From Tetracentron sinense (Eukaryota > Streptophyta > Magnoliopsida > Trochodendrales > Trochodendraceae), in contig CM026559.1 in assembly GCA_015143295.1 (NCBI GenBank), positions 16,816,826-16,880,825 of the forward strand: 64,000 nucleotides of DNA, written 5' to 3'. Shown one piece after another: positions 24,031 to 33,063 of the stretch (within the stretch, counting starts at the first letter, position 1; each line of letters starts with the position of its first letter). The position numbers and the translations under genes are program-made. A model generated the notes under the pieces. It was not told where the DNA came from. It saw only the letters and a program-made list of their open reading frames with translations, and did no database searches.

Positions 24031-25751
24031 AAGCTGCCCAACTTAATAATCTTAAGGATGAGATGCAAACTATCCTTTTACAGGAAGAGATTTTCTGGCG
24101 CCAAAAAACTCGTATTAAATGGCTTCAAGAAGGTGATAATAATACCAAATTCTTCCATACGGTTTCTAATTCTAGGAGAGGTAAGAATTGTATCTCTCGT
24201 ATTCAAGATTCTCAAGAAAATTGGTTGGAATCGAGAGAGGAAATTGGTAATGCTACTGTTTCACATTTTAAGGAGCTTTTATCCTCTTCCAATTACACTA
24301 TTGATCAAAATCTTATTAATCATGTTCCTTGTCTTATTTTGGAAGAGGATAATAATGCGATTTCTATCTCTCCTACATTGGAAGAAATTAAAAAAGTGGT
24401 TTTTAGAATGTCTGCAGATAGTGCTCTTGGTCCAGATGGATTTTCAGGTCATTTTTATCATTTTTGTTGGGATATTATCAAAGATGATCTTTTTAATGCT
24501 ATTACTTCATTCTTTGTATATGCTGAAATTCCAAAAGCCATTAATGCAACTGCTATTGCTTTAGTTCCTAAATACAGTTCTCCTATATCTTTTTCAGATT
24601 TTAGACCTATTAGCCTTTGTAATTTTCTTTACAAAATTATATCAAGATTATTATCCAGCAGAATAGGTCTTTTATTACCTTCTATTATCTCTGAAGAACA
24701 AAGTGGATTTGTTAAGGGCAGAAGTATTACAGATAATATTAATCTAGCCCAAGAAATGGTTCAGGACATAGATAGAAATTCTCTAGGAGGTAATATCATT
24801 TTTAAACTAGATATGTCCAAAGCCTATGATCATATGGAATGGAATTTCATTATAGTAGTTCTGCAAAAAATGGGTTTTACTTATGCAGTTACTAGATTAA
24901 TTTATGCTTGTCTATGTAATCAATCTTTTTCTATCATTATTAATGGTAGTCTTCAAGGTTTTTTTCAGAGCACGCGAGGTCTTCGTTAAGGTGACCCTCT
25001 CTCTCCTGCTCTTGTTATTATGGCTGAAGAAGTTCTTAGTAGGGGATTAAAAACTATTTCTGAAAGTCTATCTTTAAATTATAAACTGGGCAAGTATGGT
25101 TTTCCAATTTCTCATCTTCTTTTTGCAGACGATACCGTAATTTTCTGTAATGGCAAGAAACAGAACATTAAAAAAAAAATTGATTTTATTCAGGCTTATG
25201 AGATTTCTTCCGACCAACTTCTTAATAAAGCTAAAAGTGCCTTTTACTGTTCTTCTAAATTGTCTAGGGCTAGAAAGATTGCTATCTCCAATTGGATTGA
25301 AATTCCTAATAAAAATTTTCCATTCACTTATCTAGGTGTTCCTATTTATAAAGGAAGACTGAAGAACGTTTCTTTTAATTCTTTAATTGATAAAATTCTT
25401 CATAAAATTGGGGGTTGGAAGAGTAAATTCTTTTCTTCTGGTGGGAGACTTATTCTTATTAAGCATGTTTTGTCATCTATTCCTATTCATCTTCTTGCTA
25501 GTATCCATGTTCTGAAAGCTACTTCTGATCTTATTGATAGACATTTGGCTAAATTCTTTTGGAACAATAGAAGTGATTCTAAAAAGCGTCATTGGATAAA
25601 TTGGACTTGTTGTGTTCTTCACCTTTTAGTAGGTGGTTTAGGCATTAGGAAAATGCAGGAATTTTCTACTGCATTTAGAATTATGCAAGTGTGGAAGCTT
25701 TATACTTTTGATAATTTGTGGTCAAAGTTTTTAAATCTAAATTTCAAATGA
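23950..25751 (+). pseudogene. LINE ORF2: reverse transcriptase, one stop and one frameshift
   Basis: This is a non-LTR reverse transcriptase that would copy LINE RNA at the nicked target. In order: WLQEGDNNTKFFH, SALGPDGFSG, FRPISLCNFLYKIIS, EEQSGFVKGRSITDNI, KLDMSKAYDHMEWNFI, RGLR-stop-GDPLSPAL and HLLFADDTVIF. The stop at 24987-24989 is TAA where the family has CAA (RGLRQGDPLSP), a C-to-T change. The thumb region follows (FPFTYLGVPIYKGR, GGWKSKFFSSGGR). The frame ends at 25751 and continues in another frame from 25718. Confidence 0.92.
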
Positions 25752-27205
25752 ATCATATTTGGTATGCTACATCTAGACCTGATTCTTCTAAAACGTGGAT
25801 TCAAATTACTAAATATTGTAAAGATGTAGTTTATAACTCGATTGCGTTAATTGGTAATGTAATTAAAATCAATTTTTGGTTGTATTGTTGGTTTGGAGAG
25901 AATCCCCTTATAGAGCTCTCTACTTCTATCCCTCATAATTTTCCTCATATATCTGATATGCTTGACAATAATGGTAGATGGGATTTTAACCTCGTTCAAG
26001 ATCATTTACCTGAGTTTATTAGGACTAACATTAGAAATGCAGGATACTTTACTTCTAACTCTATGGATTCTTTCATTTAAAAGTTAGGTCCTAAAGGTAA
26101 TTTGTCTGTGAAATCAGCCTGGGATTTTATTAGATATTCTTCCAATCAGAAAGACTAGCCCAGGTATGTTTGGTTTAATATTATTCCCAAGAAAATTCAG
26201 ATAATTGGTTGGAAAGTTATGTAAGATGCAATTTCTATTGATTCTCTGGTTCAATCTGTTGGAATTCCTCTAGCTAGCTGTTGTTCTTATTGTTCCCATG
26301 GACATATTGAAACATTATCTCATCTTTTATTGTATAGTGATATTGCAGGTGAGATATGGAGATTTTTTGGCACTCTTTGCCATGTTCGATCGTTCTTTGG
26401 GGACAATATTCAGTGCTTCCTTATGCGATGGTTTAGAGCTTCAGATAGACAACATAATGCGGTTCTCATCATCCTTCCCCTTATTATTATTTGGGAGATT
26501 TGGAAAGAAAGATGCTCCCGTAAATACAAGAATGTGAGTAAGCCTGTAGATGTGATTATTACAAAAATTCATATATGGATGGTGGAGCTGGGTTCTTTAC
26601 CATATAAAAAACCTTTGGATCTCTCTATTATAAATTGCCCTTATACTACTGTGCAGCAACGATCCATTATCTCTGTTTCCAAATGGATTAGACCTACTCT
26701 GGGAAGAGTTAAATTGAATATAGACGGAGCATCCAAAGGTAATCCGGGTTTAGCAGGGGGAGGAGGAATTATTCATGATTTCTCTAGAACAATGATTACC
26801 TGTTTCTATGCTTTTTATGGTAATTGTTCTAACTATACAGCAGAAACTAGAGCTCTTTTGGATGGATTAAGTCTTTGTCAAAAACTTGGTCTTAGTCAAG
26901 TGGAGGTTGAATCTGATGCAAAAAATCTTGTTGAAGCTTGGAAGGGCTCTTTAAACCATCCTTGGAATGTGTGGTATTGGAATAAGAAGATTCATCAAGT
27001 GCGTAATATTTGGTCTTCTTTTACTCACATCTACAAAGAAGCTAACATGGTAGCTGATTTTCTTGCTAATAAAGGTTGTATTTCTCAATCTACAGGAAAA
27101 TTATTCCCTAATCTCGATATTCCTTCTAGACTTAAAGCTCTTATATCTCTTGATAAAGCAGGATGTGGTAATGTCAGAATGGTAAATAGAGGTAATAATA
27201 CTTGA
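25718..27205 (+). pseudogene. LINE ORF2 C-terminus: zinc-binding region and RNase H
   Basis: The first part (25718-26320) is the plant RT-associated zinc-binding region, with several stops and ending around CSYCSHGHIETLSHLLL. From 26330 to 27205 an open stretch of 291 residues carries a plant-type RNase H. Its motifs are LNIDGASKGNPG (first Asp, about 26716), YTAETRALLDG (Glu), VEVESDAKNLVEAW (second Asp) and EANMVADFLAN (last Asp). This enzyme removes RNA from RNA-DNA hybrids. It marks the L1-like plant LINEs that have gained a C-terminal RNase H. The RNase H part has no visible break. Confidence 0.9.
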
Positions 27206-27217
27206 TTTGTTTTTTGT

Positions 27218-27373
27218 TTTGGGGTAAGGTTTATATCCCCCTCTTTCTTTTGTATTGGTGAGTCTTTGTAGGGGTAAGGTTTTATGTCCCCCCCTATTTT
27301 TTGAGTCTTTTTAGGGGTAAGGTTTTATGTCCCCCCCTTTTCCTTGTAGGGGTAAGGTTTTATGTCCCCCCCA
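27218..27373 (+). repeat. LINE 3' UTR tandem repeat, four units
   Basis: Four diverged units, each with GGGGTAAGGTTT(T)AT then a run of C. GGGG at the start can pair with CCCC at the end, giving four small G/C stems just before the LINE 3' end. Confidence 0.8.
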
Positions 27374-27489
27374 TATTGAATGTTATTATTAATAAAATGG
27401 TAGGGGTCCGCCAAACCCCCCACTCTTTCCGAGTGGTTTTTTTGTTTTTTTTTTTTTTTCAAAAAAAAATTCTGAAAATTTTCTGTCCC

Positions 27490-27680
27490 AGGTACGATTG
27501 TTCGTAAACGACCCACGAACGATCGTAGCGATGCTACGAATGATCGTAGAGTTTCTATGATCGATCGTAAGGCCCCAGAAAATGCTGGAAACTCTCGGGT
27601 GAAGCTACGATTGATCGTAAGAATCTACGATCGATCGTAGAAAGCTACGATCGATCATGAATCGCTACGAACGATCATAG
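27490..27680. repeat. Palindrome cluster, LTR F U3
   Basis: At least eight copies of CTACGATCGATCGTAG-like palindromes and half-decayed variants (ACGAACGATCGTAG, ATGATCGATCGTAA), just upstream of the TATA box at 27736. Confidence 0.88.
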
Positions 27681-27735
27681 ATACGCGATTTTACCTTCTT
27701 TTATGCGATTGTTTTGGGTTTTTCACCCCTTGCAC

Positions 27736-27743
27736 TATAAATA
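27736..27743 (+). promoter_or_regulatory. TATA box of LTR F
   Basis: TATAAATA followed by AGAGGATC and a purine-rich leader. It is placed directly after the palindrome cluster. Confidence 0.7.
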
Positions 27744-28419
27744 GAGGATCATTAGAGGGTTTTTGGCTTACCCTAAACCTAGAGAGACTAAGAGGAAGTG
27801 AAGGAGGATTGAAGAAGGAAGAGATCTAGATCAAGATTGATCTTCCCAAATCAAGGAAGGGTTTCTTCCATTTTCAAGGGGGAGTTCTCCCTCTAGTTTG
27901 GAGCACCTCCTTCAAGGTTGGATCCTTACATGCCAAGAGGAGTTTTCAAAGAAAGGTTTTCTCCCAGATCAAGCTTTGATCATTAAGGTTAGTACAACCT
28001 ACTAACTCCCTTAGCAATAACCTAGATCTTTCCTCTTGAATGCCACATGTTTGAGAAAATGCATGAATGAATTTAAAGGCCTAAGATGAAGGAATATGAA
28101 TAAAGGGTTGAACAAATGTTGCATGCAAGATGTTTGATATAATGTATGTGCAAAAATGTGGAATAAAAGCTATGAGATATGAACTAAGGACTTTTCCCCA
28201 AATGTTAGTGAAAATAATACTATGCCTTATGAATTTTCCAATGCCTATTATGTGCTTAATATTTTTCAAATGCCAAGTATTATTCTCAATCCTTCTTTGT
28301 CATCATTATGCCCACGAATCTCACCAACGAGCACGCATACATGCATGAACCGGGTTTTCAAGTATATGTACGTAAGAAAACAACAAGAAAAAGGATGTGA
28401 TTCACGAACAAGCAAGTTG

Positions 28420-28690
28420 ATAAAGCCGGACATCGGGCCAGTTAAGGGTAGGGCATATCCCAAGGATATGTCATACCTGGCTCACAAGTTAAACAAGCAA
28501 GTTGATAAAGCCGGACATCAGGCTAGTCAAGGGTAGGGCATATCGCAAGATATGTCATACCTGGCTCACAAGTTAAACAAGCATGAATATCAAGGGTAGG
28601 GCATATCCCTAGGATATGTTATACCTAACTCACAAGAAAACAAGACAATGAGGTTGGTGGTACCCTTTTCTATATATATATTTCACTGAA
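28420..28690 (+). repeat. Hairpin repeats in LTR F
   Basis: Three to four units, each with GGTAGGGCATATC(C), a short loop and GGATATGTCATACC, plus CTGGCTCACAAGTT spacers. It is the same type of stem-loop as in the A, B and C LTRs, here multiplied. Copy B lies just after it. Confidence 0.8.
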
Positions 28691-29193
28691 GGGAACTTAT
28701 GTTCCTGGCTCACAAGTCGCCTCAAGGGCACTAACCTCTGGCTCACAAGTATACAAGCAAGAACTGTAGAGCCCCGGACCTTTTCACAGTTAATGCATGA
28801 CACTTTCGTTGCCATTTTGCCTTTAAAGAGGTATAATTAATAAATAAGGAAGAAATTGGAAATTCCAAAACATCAGAAATGTTCCTTTTCAAAGTACGAG
28901 CCCAACGCAAGTTGAATCGTCAAAATCGGACGAACGAGTCAAAAGATATGGCCAAAACAGTCTGGACCTGCAGGCAATCGGTAGCTCGGAAGGCGCTAAG
29001 GACGTAGCTCGGAAGGCGCTAAGGACGTAGCTCGGAAGGCACTAAGGACGTGCTCTGACAACGTACTCTGATAACATATACGTTGTGCATCTGTTGTGCA
29101 GCAGACAACGTGTACGTTGTACATAAGACAACGGACAACGAGCGAAGCACTATGCACAACACAACGTGACAGCGGTTCGGCACCCTTCACAGC

Positions 29194-29470
29194 ACAACGT
29201 GTTTGGTACTATTCACCGCACAACGTGTTTGGTACTATTCACAGCACAACGTGTTTGACACTGTTCACAGCACAACGTGTTCAGCACTGTTCACAGCACA
29301 ACGTGTTCGGCACTGTTCACAGCACAACGTGTTCGGCACTGTTCACAGCACAACGTGTTCGGCACTGTTCACAGCACAACGTGTTCAGCACTGTTCACAG
29401 CACAACGTGTCCAACACTGTTCACAGCACAACGTGTTTGGCACTATTCACAGCTCAACGTGTTCGGCACT
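29194..29470 (+). repeat. 26-bp minisatellite in B 5' LTR, 10 units plus a part
   Basis: I counted ten units of CACAACGTGTT...TTCACAG type and one partial unit. The 3' LTR has fourteen. Confidence 0.88.
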
Positions 29471-30897
29471 CGTGTTTTTATAGAAATTCCAGTAAGGGTA
29501 TTATGGTCTTGTGGTCGGTTCACTCTTACCTTAAGAGTTTAACCCGAGCCTTTAGGGCTTCATTTCGACACTTAGAGAGATTAGGAGATAAGAAGAGAGG
29601 AGAGGGCGATTCCTAAACCTAGGGTTTCCATTTTGGAGAGATATCAAGGGGTTTGTGAACCCACACTCAACTCAAGCCCATTTTTCTTCAAGATCAAGGC
29701 ACAAGCTCGTGAGGAGCATCTCCTCAAGCTAGGGCAGCAACTCAAGGTCGTTTTTGGAAGGGGATTTCTTCCTCACTTGATCAAGGTCGGTACTTCTTAC
29801 TACCCTCCTAGTTATAGTTCCTCTTTTCCCTTCATTTCTCTTTATTTTCCTTTATTTACACATGTGCTATGAGATGGATGGTTGTGAATGGTGAATGGAG
29901 ATGGAATGGGCGATTGGATAGCAATGGTTGTGTGTGATGAACAAATGGGGAAGGGCATTGTTCCAAAAAATGAACATACATGTATGATTTGAGTAAAACC
30001 CATCTAGAAAAGCATGCTGTAGGGTAAATCCATAATGAACACACCATGTTTGATGAAATGCCAAAGTGAATAAAGTGAGTTGTAAATTAGGAAATGCATG
30101 CCTAATAAATTATGAATATTGCTAGGGACTATGATAGTGTGTTTCTTGCTTTCCCTAAATGATATGAATATTACATTGCTCAATCATTGATGTTATATGT
30201 GTTGTGAAATTACCCAAATGTCATATTTAAATTTAAATGCAAGTATGTACACGGTTCCCACGAGCACGGCATGCATGACATGATTTATCGAGGTTTTCAA
30301 GAACATGGTTAGAGGTGGGACATATCCTACGATATGTTTTATCTCGCTTTTCACAAAAAAACAAGAACCAACATTCCACGAGGGGTCTCCCCTCACTCAC
30401 AAGTGCATATCATGAAGAAGGGCCTCCCTTCCCTCGCAAGTACATACATATCATGAAGAAGGGTCTCCCTTCCCTCGCAAGTGCATTGCATAAAGAAGGG
30501 TCTCCCTTCCCTCTCAAGGCATCTCTCAAGCGCATCTCACAAGGATATCTCACAAGTGTATCTCGCAAGTTACATGATCACAAGCAAGCACGCATGACAT
30601 GCATGACATGACACGTACGACACGCTCGACAAGATCAAGTAAGACAAACATGACAAGCTTTCAAGTACGAAAAGATATTTCAAGCCAAGTCAAGTGCACG
30701 ATGTTTTCAAGAGGTTTTATCGGCTTTCTACGAAATACAAGCATGATTATAAAATTGCTTTACTTCCTTGTGTGATATGAATTGTTTTCGTCTAACATAT
30801 ATGAATTGCTCCTAATTTATATATTGCCATTTTTATGCTATGACTATTGGTTAGTATTTGGTACCCGCTGAGTATTCCATGCTCAGCCGTACTTCTT

Positions 30898-31017
30898 ATG
30901 TCGGCAGGTTCTGAGGAAGCTGCTGCTCCATTTGATGTTTGTGCTCCTGGTCCATGGGTGGAAGAGGAGTACGTCGAGGAGCCTTTGGAGGAACCTCCCG
31001 TAGAGGGTTATCAGTAG
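30898..31017 (+). CDS. LTR microORF, B 5' LTR
   Basis: This ORF of 39 codons starts MSAGSEEAAAPFD and has the core GPWVEEEYVEEPLEEPP. It lies in the leader of the full-length RNA, about 650 nt before gag. There it would behave as an upstream ORF unless spliced out. The stem-loop GCTGAG-TATTCCATG-CTCAGC is just upstream. Confidence 0.47.
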   Translation: MSAGSEEAAAPFDVCAPGPWVEEEYVEEPLEEPPVEGYQ

Positions 31018-31310
31018 GTGGTGTTAGATTCTGAGTGGATTAGCTGTGGGTGAGATGAGAGATATACATTCATGTATTTTGGCGGGTCTGTCCGCACTTT
31101 CTTTTGGATTCCTTTTGTGTAAATTTGGTTTCGTATATACATAGAGGTTTGTTTAGACTTCCGTTGTGCTATGTTAGAGTATGTTTCCGCTGTTTATGTC
31201 CTCTATTGTATATGCTCTGTGGGTTTTGCAGGTTGGTTGTCAAGCAAGTCATGATTAGTCATCCAAAGTTCACTCTAACTCCTAGGGTGGGTTTTGGGTC
31301 GCGACAGAAG

Positions 31311-31322
31311 TGGTATCAGAGC
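31311..31322 (+). other. Primer-binding site of copy B
   Basis: TGGTATCAGAGC, complementary to the 3' end of initiator Met-tRNA, four bases after the 5' LTR. Confidence 0.92.
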
Positions 31323-31667
31323 TTAGGCTTTAGGTCTTTAGGGTCACTTAGAATCTTATACCACGGCTTGACAAGAGCATATGTTAGGAAACAAGTTAGG
31401 AAGGAAGTAAGTCGGGAGCGAGTATGGTTCCAAGTTTAAGACTAAACTTTAGTCTTAGTCTAAAATGGTTGCTGTAACAAAGTACGGGTCCTAGGTACGC
31501 TAGAACACTAAAGTATAAGTATAATGTGATGAATACTCTGATGACTTGATGTGATATGTATTAGTATTATACAACTAATACAAATTGAATTATTGTGAAA
31601 TGGCATTGAAATAAACTGTGGTTTCAAGTTAGACTCATGTGGTGTTATTATTCTCAGGACTTTAGTC
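31323..31667 (+). promoter_or_regulatory. Untranslated leader of copy B with acceptor-like site before gag
   Basis: No coding sequence is seen here. TTATTATTCTCAG/GACTTTAGTC sits directly before the gag ATG and looks like a plant 3' splice site (pyrimidine-rich, CAG/G). The same arrangement is in copy C and, with changes, in E. Confidence 0.5.
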
Positions 31668-32930
31668 ATGAGACGAAACACACGGGGTCGTGGACCACAT
31701 ACCAGAGCTTCCTCTTCTTCACGGGATGAGGATGAGCAGCCGGACCTCTCTCAGGTCTTAGGCTCTATTGCTGAGACACTCGCCATACTGGTGGCTCGGC
31801 AGGCTATACCATCATCGGCGGCACCTACTCCACCGCCCGCAGCTCCAGTACATCGTACTGCTGGAGTTGAGGCATTCAGGAGATTGAGGCCTCCACCCTT
31901 CCATGGGAGTGTGGACCCTCTTGCTGTGGAGGCATGGATCCTCCAGATGGAGAAGATCTTTGCGGTCCTCTCGCCTACAGAGGAGGATAGAGTAGCATGG
32001 GCAGTTTTCATGCTAGAAGGTGAAGCCCACCATTGGTGGTTGTCCGCATTGAGGACACGGGACTTGACCATGCAGGGTCAACCTTGGACTTGGGATGAGT
32101 TCAAGGATGCTTTTTACAAGAAGTATTTTCCGATTGGAGCACGGGAAAAGAAAGAGAGAGAATTCAACAACCTCGAGCAAGGTTTGATGTCGGTGGCACA
32201 ATACGAGGCCAAGTTCTCGGAGCTATCACGCTTCGCGACTCACATGGTTGCCACCCAGGCAATGAAGGCAAGAAGGTTTGAGCAAGGGCTCAAGGATGTT
32301 ATCATGGAGAAGGTTTCGATTTTCAGACATGCTACCTACCCTGAGGTAGTAGACAAGGCCTTATTGGTCGAGGCCAATTCAGAGACAGTGTCCAAGAAGA
32401 GGGAGTTGACGAGAGGTCAATCCAGTAGTTCAGCACCTCTAGAGAGGCGGGCTCGTACCGGCCCTTATCAGTATGCATGGCCAGCACCACCAATGAGGCC
32501 ATCTTATGCACCTCCAGCTCCACGGCAGTATGTGCCTCAGGCACCGCGACCTCAGGCTCTTCCGGCCCCACGGCCTGTTGCACCTCAGACGATGAGGTAT
32601 GCTCCACCTCTGGCCCCTCCGACTTATACACACGAGGTCTGCACTTCATGCGACCGAAGGCACCCGGCTAGAGATTGCCGAAGAGCATCGGGTGGATGTT
32701 TTCATTGTGGTCGCCAGGGCCATATGATCAGGGATTGCCCCAGTCGGCATTTACCAGGCCAGTCTCAGGGGATTAGGCCACTAGTACACCCAGCAGGATC
32801 ATATCAGGCATCATCTCAGACTACCCGGTCTACACCTCAGTCTCGCCAGGCGAACCAGGGGCGAGTTTTTGCCTTAACAGAGGGTGATGCACTTGCATCT
32901 GAAGATGTAGTGCAAGGTACGCAGTTGTAG
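31668..32930 (+). CDS. gag: Gag of copy B
   Basis: This is an intact Gag of 420 residues, the capsid and nucleocapsid protein that packages the element's RNA. The start MRRNTRGRG is the first ATG after the leader and is shared with copy C. Residues about 1-60 are low-complexity and charged. About 75-215 is the capsid-type domain (FHGSVDPLAVEAWILQMEKIF, EGEAHHWW, FKDAFYKKYFP, YEAKFSELSRF). About 265-325 is rich in Pro, Arg and Tyr. Two zinc knuckles follow: CTSCDRRHPARDC (from 325) and CFHCGRQGHMIRDC (from 344). The stop lies just inside the intron-like segment, so unspliced RNA makes Gag alone. No break is visible. Confidence 0.93.
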   Translation: MRRNTRGRGPHTRASSSSRDEDEQPDLSQVLGSIAETLAILVARQAIPSSAAPTPPPAAPVHRTAGVEAFRRLRPPPFHGSVDPLAVEAWILQMEKIFAVLSPTEEDRVAWAVFMLEGEAHHWWLSALRTRDLTMQGQPWTWDEFKDAFYKKYFPIGAREKKEREFNNLEQGLMSVAQYEAKFSELSRFATHMVATQAMKARRFEQGLKDVIMEKVSIFRHATYPEVVDKALLVEANSETVSKKRELTRGQSSSSAPLERRARTGPYQYAWPAPPMRPSYAPPAPRQYVPQAPRPQALPAPRPVAPQTMRYAPPLAPPTYTHEVCTSCDRRHPARDCRRASGGCFHCGRQGHMIRDCPSRHLPGQSQGIRPLVHPAGSYQASSQTTRSTPQSRQANQGRVFALTEGDALASEDVVQGTQL

Positions 32931-33063
32931 CTTATTTAATTATCCGTAAATTAAACTGTTAAGTATTAATTGATTATGTACGTACTTGACATGTTATATA
33001 TGTATATATACCTACATGTATACACTGTTGATGCATGGATTACCTCCGCTAGTTAAATTTCAG
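32917..33063 (+). other. gag/pol junction intron-like segment of copy B
   Basis: This segment is 147 nt, GTACGC...TTTCAG, nearly identical to that of copy A. It includes the Gag stop. Removal gives an in-frame Gag-Pol fusion. Confidence 0.68.

Larger units (their letters stand above)
21438..27469 (+). mobile_element. Plant L1-type LINE with RNase H, inserted in LTR F
   Basis: This element of about 6.0 kb has ORF1 (DUF4283-like plus zinc knuckle) and ORF2 remains (endonuclease, reverse transcriptase, zinc-binding region, RNase H). A 3' UTR with tandem repeats and a short poly(A) at 27461-27469 follow. Its limits come from the F LTR, which resumes with TTTTCTGTCCCAGG after the poly(A). A likely but imperfect TSD is AAAAAATCTTGAAA (21424-21437) against AAAAAATTCTGAAAA (27464-27478). 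Stops, frameshifts and an internal deletion make it inactive. Confidence 0.85.
28765..31306 (+). mobile_element. 5' LTR of copy B
   Basis: It runs from TGTAGAGCCCC to GTCGCGACA. It holds the U3 box (28893-28956), three 23-bp units (28981-29049), the 26-bp minisatellite, a stem-loop near 30311-30345, hairpin repeats (30365-30545) and a microORF. No clear TATA box was found. The RNA start is presumably near 29,480-29,560. Confidence 0.93.

Noticed and set aside
31104..31439. 111-residue ORF across the end of the B 5' LTR and the PBS
   Set aside because: It crosses the LTR end and primer site, is not kept in A or C, and has no recognisable domain.
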